Shown: in pieces, positions 29,522 through 33,442 of the stretch
Layout of the letters: each line of letters begins with the position of its first letter
Position numbering within the stretch: position 1 is the first letter of the stretch
Assembly (NCBI GenBank): GCA_003158295.1
Contig: PMIP01000002.1
Coordinates: 19,234-52,675, forward strand
DNA: 33,442 bases
Direction of reading: 5' to 3'
Source of the DNA: Chloroflexota bacterium
GTDB taxonomy: Bacteria; Chloroflexota; Limnocylindria; Limnocylindrales; CSP1-4
The notes under the pieces: generated by a model
What the model saw: the letters and a program-made list of their open reading frames with translations, nothing else
The model's database searches: none
Told to the model about the DNA's origin: nothing
Translations under genes and position numbers: made by a program

Positions 29522-31348
29522 TCAAACGCGTCCTGGCTTGCCCGCGGTCCAATCGATGAGCTCGGCCCGCGACCTGGTGTTCACGATCCGATCCGGCCCG
29601 AGCCAGGCCCGGCGAGCCATCGCCGTGCCCCACCTCAGGTTGTCCAGCTCCTCGGTTCGGTGGGCGTCCGAGTCGATCGCGAAGACGCAGCCAAGCTCCG
29701 CCGCGCGGCGCGCCCGTACGTCTGAGAGGTCCAGGCGCTCGTCCGAGCCGTTGAGCTCGAGGGCAGTGCCGGTCCGTGCGGCCTCTTCATACACGGTATC
29801 CCAGTCCAGGTCGAGATCCTCCCGGGATCCGATGTACCGGCCGGCGGGATGAGCGATGACGTCTACGTGAGGGCTTCGGATCGCCGCCAGCGTCCGGGCG
29901 GTCAGCTGCTCGCGGCTCTGACGCCGGGCCACGTGCACGGAGCCGACGACCAGGTCGTAGGTCGCCAGCAATTCGTCCGGATAGTCCAGAGTGGCGTCCG
30001 CCCGAACCTCCAGCTCGCAACCGTGCAGGAGCCGGAAACCCTCCGGCGCCGTCTCCGGTGGCGCGGTGCCGGCCGCCTCCTCACGAGCGAACCGCTCGTT
30101 AAGCGCGGCGACGATCCGCCGCTGCCGCTCCACCCGCTCGAGGTCAAGCCCTCTGGCGATGGCGAGGCTGACGGTGTGGTCCGTCAAGACCAGATAGGCA
30201 TACCCGCGGCGCCGGGCCGATTCGGCCATCTGCTCGATCGCGTGCACTCCGTCCGACCAGTCGGAGTGACTGTGGCAATCGCCTCGCAGGTCGGTCCGAG
30301 CCACGAGCCGCGGCAGCTGCCCAGCCACCGCCGCTTCGATCTCGCCACGGTCCTCGCGCAGCTCGGGCTCGATGAAGGGCAGGCCCAGGAAGCCGTAGGC
30401 CTCCGCTTCCGTCGGGAAGACTCGCAGGTCGGCCGCGTCTCCGGTGGCAGGCTCTCCATCGTCACCGAGCCGGAGGTACCCCTTCTCAGAGAGACTCCAG
30501 CCCCGGTCTCGCGCCATGCCGCGGAGCCGGACGTTGTGCTCCTTCGACCCCGTGAAGTGAATCAGGTACGTACCCGCCTCGTCCGGCGGCATGACCATCA
30601 GGTCGACCTGCGGCCCTCGCAGCAGCCGTACGGCCGCCTTGTGGGGCCCTCGCGCGATGATCGATTCGACCGTGGGCAGCCCGACGAACCGACCGACGAG
30701 CTCGAGTGGTCGATCCGTCTCGGCCAGCAGATCGAGGTCGCCGATCGTCTCGCGGCGCCGACGGAACGATCCGGCAGGTTGGATCGACCGCAACCCGGGC
30801 GTCTCCGCAAGCTCGGCCAGCAGGGTCTCCACGATCTCCTCGGCCTGGCCGAGGCGCATCCGGTCCTTGCGATTCTCCAAAGTCGCGATCCCGGCCAGGA
30901 CCTGCTCCTCGGTCTTCTCGGACATGCCCCGCAGACCACGCAGCGTTCCCGCCTCCGCCGCCCGCCGGAGATCGTCCAGGGTCTCGACGCCGAGCTCGTC
31001 GTGCAGCTGCTTGACGGTCCGGGGCCCAACGCCCGGGATCCCCAGCAGCGCCACCAGGCTGGGCGGGACTTCCTCGCGCAGGTGTTCGTAGAAGGCCAGG
31101 TGGCCGGTTCGGGCAAGCTCCTCGATCTTCCGGGCGATCGCTTCGCCGACGCCCGCGATGCGGGGAGGGTCGCCCGCTCGGTAGGCCCGTGCGACCTCAA
31201 CCGGGGAGTGAGCGATAGCATCGGCGGCCCGATGGTAGGCGACGGTCTTGAAGACGAGCTCGCCTTTGACCTCGAGCATGTCGCCGATCTCGTGGAAGAT
31301 GCGTGCCAACTCGCCGTTGGAGAGCGGAGGGGACTCGGGATCGTCCAT
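29522..31348 (-). CDS. polX: DNA polymerase X family protein with PHP domain
   Basis: 608 aa. Residues 5-100 are the helical N-terminal domain with a helix-hairpin-helix (RIAGVGEAIARKIEELARTG). A second HhH follows at about 115-135 (LGIPGVGPRTVKQLHDELG). The palm has GSFRRRRETIGDLDLL (first two catalytic Asp) and QVDLMVM (third). The C-terminal PHP domain carries GDCHSHSDWSDG, LTDHT, GCELEV, VIAHPAGR and IDSDAHR, so its metal-dependent 3'-exonuclease/AP-endonuclease site looks intact. It fills gaps and trims ends in base excision repair. ATG 31348 follows TAACAT by 7 bp, a leaderless pattern; GTG 31351 is adjacent. Confidence 0.93.
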   Translation of the reverse strand: MDDPESPPLSNGELARIFHEIGDMLEVKGELVFKTVAYHRAADAIAHSPVEVARAYRAGDPPRIAGVGEAIARKIEELARTGHLAFYEHLREEVPPSLVALLGIPGVGPRTVKQLHDELGVETLDDLRRAAEAGTLRGLRGMSEKTEEQVLAGIATLENRKDRMRLGQAEEIVETLLAELAETPGLRSIQPAGSFRRRRETIGDLDLLAETDRPLELVGRFVGLPTVESIIARGPHKAAVRLLRGPQVDLMVMPPDEAGTYLIHFTGSKEHNVRLRGMARDRGWSLSEKGYLRLGDDGEPATGDAADLRVFPTEAEAYGFLGLPFIEPELREDRGEIEAAVAGQLPRLVARTDLRGDCHSHSDWSDGVHAIEQMAESARRRGYAYLVLTDHTVSLAIARGLDLERVERQRRIVAALNERFAREEAAGTAPPETAPEGFRLLHGCELEVRADATLDYPDELLATYDLVVGSVHVARRQSREQLTARTLAAIRSPHVDVIAHPAGRYIGSREDLDLDWDTVYEEAARTGTALELNGSDERLDLSDVRARRAAELGCVFAIDSDAHRTEELDNLRWGTAMARRAWLGPDRIVNTRSRAELIDWTAGKPGRV

Positions 31349-31424
31349 CACCCGAATGTTAGCCGGGGCGCCCGCCGAATCGGGCGAAACCGGTTCTCGG
31401 TTGCGCGCGCCTGGGACTCTCGGG

Positions 31425-32831
31425 TTACCTCTCCACCTCCGATACCCAGGCTTCCACCACGCGGTCCCGGCCGGTCCGCTTGGCAGCGTAGAGAGCCTGG
31501 TCGGCCCGCTCCACAATGGCGTCTACCGTCTCGCCCTCGTTGTGCCCCAACGCCACGCCCACCGAGACGGTGACCCGGTCCGTCACGCCGGCCTCCGTCA
31601 GATCGAGGTCGTGAACGCTCTGCCTGATCCGCTCCCCGATCTCCAGGGCGACGCCGGCCGAAGGATTTCGAAGCAGGACCAAGAACTCCTCACCGCCGAA
31701 CCGGACGGGGACATCCTCCTCGCGCACGGAGACCTGGATGGCGTTGGCTATGGCCCGCAGGGCCACGTCCCCCACCTGGTGCCCATACAGGTCGTTGAGG
31801 CGTTTGAAATGGTCCACGTCCACGGCCAGGATCGCGATTCTGTCCGTGGATCGCCGGCGGCTGGCCAGGAGCTTGCAGTACTCGTCGAAGTAGCGGCGGT
31901 TCGGCAGCTGGGTGAGCTGGTCCGTCCTCGCCTCCGACTCGGCCGCCTGAAAGGAATACACACGTGCGAGGGCCGCCGAGGTCTCGAAGGCCGCGCTGTT
32001 GAGCAATCTGACTGCCGCGTCCGGCCACACCTCGCTGGTTCGGCGCGACAGCACGATCGCGCCCGCAACGGACTGGCCCGCCTGGAGCGGAACCGCAAGG
32101 GTGTTGCGCAGGCCGTATGCGTCGCGGAGCCGGTCGGCAATCCGATCGGCCACTTCTTGCGCCTCCCGCTCGTTCTGGACAAGCCCGGGAGCGCGCGATC
32201 GCGACCGGACGTTGCGGCGCAGGTCGTTTTCGACGCTCGCCGCTTGGGAGCCGTGGTCGTGGTCGTCGAGCCACACAGCCTTGGGCTCGCCGGCGAAGAT
32301 CCTGAGCGGCGCATCACTCGAGGGCGGGTGCGGGACTTCCCGCACAGTCCATGTCTCGGTCGGCTCGATCTGGCGCACAGGCATGACGGTGTTGGAGGTC
32401 GGAGCGCCCGGCAGCATCGAAACGAAGGTCACGTCAAGTACGCTGCCGCCGGGGCGAAGCCTGACCACGGCGACATGATCGGCCTCGGTGGCGGCACCGA
32501 GCTCGTGGACGATGGCCTCCACGACGGCGTCCGGCGAAACCGATCGAGACAGGGCGCGCACGATTCGGCTGAAGCTCTCCGCCTCCGAGTGGCGTCGCTC
32601 AACGAACATGCCGGCGGCCCGTGCGTTCATCACGGCCGAGGTGACAAGTGCCGAGATGGCCACGGCCAGGGCAACGTCGAGAGCGCCGGTTCGGCCGGCG
32701 ACGAACTCAACCGCCGACCGCCCGACCAGCAACACGACGGAGAAGCCGAGCAGCAGCCACGTCAGAAGAACACGCGGTTGCGTGCCGGCGGGCCGTCTTC
32801 CGGCCGAATCTGGCGGAAGGGGCGCGTTCAT
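31425..32831 (-). CDS. membrane-anchored GAF-GGDEF diguanylate cyclase
   Basis: 468 aa. Two N-terminal helices (about 20-42 and 50-72: VLLTWLLLGFSVVLLVG, DVALAVAISALVTSAVM), then a GAF-like sensor domain (about 85-300, SRIVRALSRSVSPDAVVEAIVHELGAATEADHVAVVRL ... LRNTLAVPLQAGQSVAGAIVLSRR) and a GGDEF domain (DQLTQLPNRRYFDEY, VDHFKRLND, VRFGGEEF). GGEEF is an active variant. An RxxD inhibitory site (REED) precedes it by five residues, so product feedback is expected. It makes c-di-GMP from GTP. ATG 32831 has no clear ribosome site. No c-di-GMP-degrading enzyme or riboswitch is seen in the window. Confidence 0.9.
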   Translation of the reverse strand: MNAPLPPDSAGRRPAGTQPRVLLTWLLLGFSVVLLVGRSAVEFVAGRTGALDVALAVAISALVTSAVMNARAAGMFVERRHSEAESFSRIVRALSRSVSPDAVVEAIVHELGAATEADHVAVVRLRPGGSVLDVTFVSMLPGAPTSNTVMPVRQIEPTETWTVREVPHPPSSDAPLRIFAGEPKAVWLDDHDHGSQAASVENDLRRNVRSRSRAPGLVQNEREAQEVADRIADRLRDAYGLRNTLAVPLQAGQSVAGAIVLSRRTSEVWPDAAVRLLNSAAFETSAALARVYSFQAAESEARTDQLTQLPNRRYFDEYCKLLASRRRSTDRIAILAVDVDHFKRLNDLYGHQVGDVALRAIANAIQVSVREEDVPVRFGGEEFLVLLRNPSAGVALEIGERIRQSVHDLDLTEAGVTDRVTVSVGVALGHNEGETVDAIVERADQALYAAKRTGRDRVVEAWVSEVER

Positions 32832-33196
32832 CGTGAATCGATGCGCCGGGGGCGCAGGTCGCCTCCGCCGTCGATCGCATACGTACCCAAATGAGACCCC
32901 ACTTCCAGATCGGAGCCTCCCGGCCACGGTGGGCCGGCATCGTTGACCCACCGGCTGGGCGCGGGCTAAACTCCGAACTGCTGCGAGGGTCAGTGTTCCC
33001 GCGCCCTCGATGATCGTCAAGTCCCGCTTTTGGAGGATCTCTCCCTCAGTGGAGCCCGGACCCAGTACCCCCGGCGCACCGTGCGCCAACATCCTCCCCG
33101 GGGTCCCCTCCGTCCCCTAAGCGGTCGCGCCATCCGGCGCGCGCCACCGACGGGCGGCCGGACCCCCGTCCCAGAGACGCGCTGTCGAGGTGGCAC
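32832..33196. other. 365-bp divergent gap before the PRC-barrel gene
   Basis: No gene is supported. A short palindrome GGCGCA-CCG-TGCGCC lies at 33073-33087, in a C-rich plus-strand stretch (runs of CCCC at 33068-33118). The minus strand reads GGGTACGTATGCGAT at about 32889-32875, which may include a -10 for the GGDEF gene. I looked for GEMM, M-box and yybP-ykoY signatures by eye and saw none. Confidence 0.45.
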
Positions 33197-33442
33197 ATGC
33201 TCTACCTGAGCCAGGCGATTGGCCGACCCGTGCGCGACCAGGCCGGAGAGCCGATCGGGACAGTAGCCGACCTGCTCGTCGCTATCGGCGATCGCTACCC
33301 GCCCGTGACCGGCATCGTGGTCAAGACCAACGGTCGCCAGATCTTCCTGCAGTGGAGTTCGGTGGCCTCCCTGGACGCCAGTGGCGCCGTTTTGGGCACG
33401 ACCGCGATCGACATCAGCAAGTTCCAGCAACGGCCCAACGAG
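33197..33442 (+). CDS. PRC-barrel protein, N-terminal part (cut by right edge)
   Basis: 82 residues visible, frame open to the window edge. Start ATG 33197 with GAGGTG about 5 bp upstream. The sequence (MLYLSQAIGRPVRDQAGEPIGTVADLLVA, PPVTGIVVKTNGRQIFLQWSSV, DISKFQQR) is a PRC-barrel-type beta domain of the kind found at the N terminus of MgtE-N-like proteins in Chloroflexota, often near NRAMP genes. Whether an MgtE-like region or CBS domains follow cannot be seen. A role in divalent metal control is plausible. Confidence 0.75.
   Translation, partial: MLYLSQAIGRPVRDQAGEPIGTVADLLVAIGDRYPPVTGIVVKTNGRQIFLQWSSVASLDASGAVLGTTAIDISKFQQRPNE

Noticed and set aside
29849-31573. 574-codon plus-strand frame.
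   Set aside because: Antisense to polX, whose motifs are intact; no domain features.
31248-32894. 548-codon plus-strand frame.
   Set aside because: Antisense to the GGDEF gene; shadow of GC-biased codon use.
33040-33130. Possible metal or c-di-GMP riboswitch between the GGDEF and PRC-barrel genes.
   Set aside because: Runs of C or G and one short palindrome are present, but none of the conserved loops of yybP-ykoY, M-box or GEMM could be seen by eye. A covariance search (Infernal with Rfam) would settle it.

Overview
This is a 33.4 kb, high-GC, gene-dense chromosomal window with no rRNA, tRNA, CRISPR array or recognisable mobile element. Gene content and style suggest a Chloroflexota lineage of the Limnocylindria/Ellin6529 kind, with a high-GC actinobacterium as the alternative. 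The pointers are the PRC-barrel protein at the right edge, SatD with its membrane partner, a holin-phosphodiesterase fusion, an NRAMP-like transporter with non-standard metal-site motifs, ThyX, low-complexity N-terminal extensions, and several genes that look leaderless. The assignment is inferred from content only.

Layout. 1-782: 5' part of a CheB-CheR fusion (minus strand, cut by the window edge). 860-3588: small envelope/stress genes (a hypothetical protein, a Cys-repeat surface protein, a YggT-like protein, a GlsB/YeaQ-like protein), bounded by strong hairpins. 3618-4820: glycosyltransferase. 4849-5795 (minus): VIT1/CCC1 transporter and a 54-aa membrane protein. 6001-10332 (minus): NRAMP-like transporter overlapping a holin-phosphodiesterase, then a UlaG-like metallo-hydrolase. 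10516-11583: L-lactate dehydrogenase. 11628-13591 (minus): a small barrel-like protein, a membrane protein and SatD. 13819-14697: thyX. 14954-18130: two paralogous coiled-coil proteins and a CpaE/MinD-type ATPase. 18164-20029 (minus): MscS channel and IclR regulator. 20477-22469: cysteine desulfurase-like enzyme and an ankyrin protein. 22590-32831 (minus): DUF885 peptidase, a degenerate methyltransferase-like protein, a TPR protein, a membrane protein, DNA polymerase X and a GAF-GGDEF protein. 33197-end: PRC-barrel protein (cut by the edge).

How it fits together. Four upstream regions (860, 1476, 2608 on plus; 5906 on minus) carry nearly the same box, GGGTyTyCATCCTCrC. In three of them a GGTCaa-like element follows 17-18 bp later. 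The box precedes small membrane or surface genes, including the YggT/GlsB pair, which suggests one stress regulon under an alternative sigma factor. SatD is preceded by three dyads whose centres are exactly 29 bp apart. The first overlaps the -35 of a promoter whose -10 lies 7 bp before the ATG, so a leaderless, autoregulated gene is likely. The coiled-coil pair plus receiver/MinD ATPase looks like a positioning or assembly module with no nearby pilus genes. The 971-aa methyltransferase relative keeps a zinc ribbon and has a nuclease-like C terminus, but lacks a recognisable catalytic NPPY-type motif.
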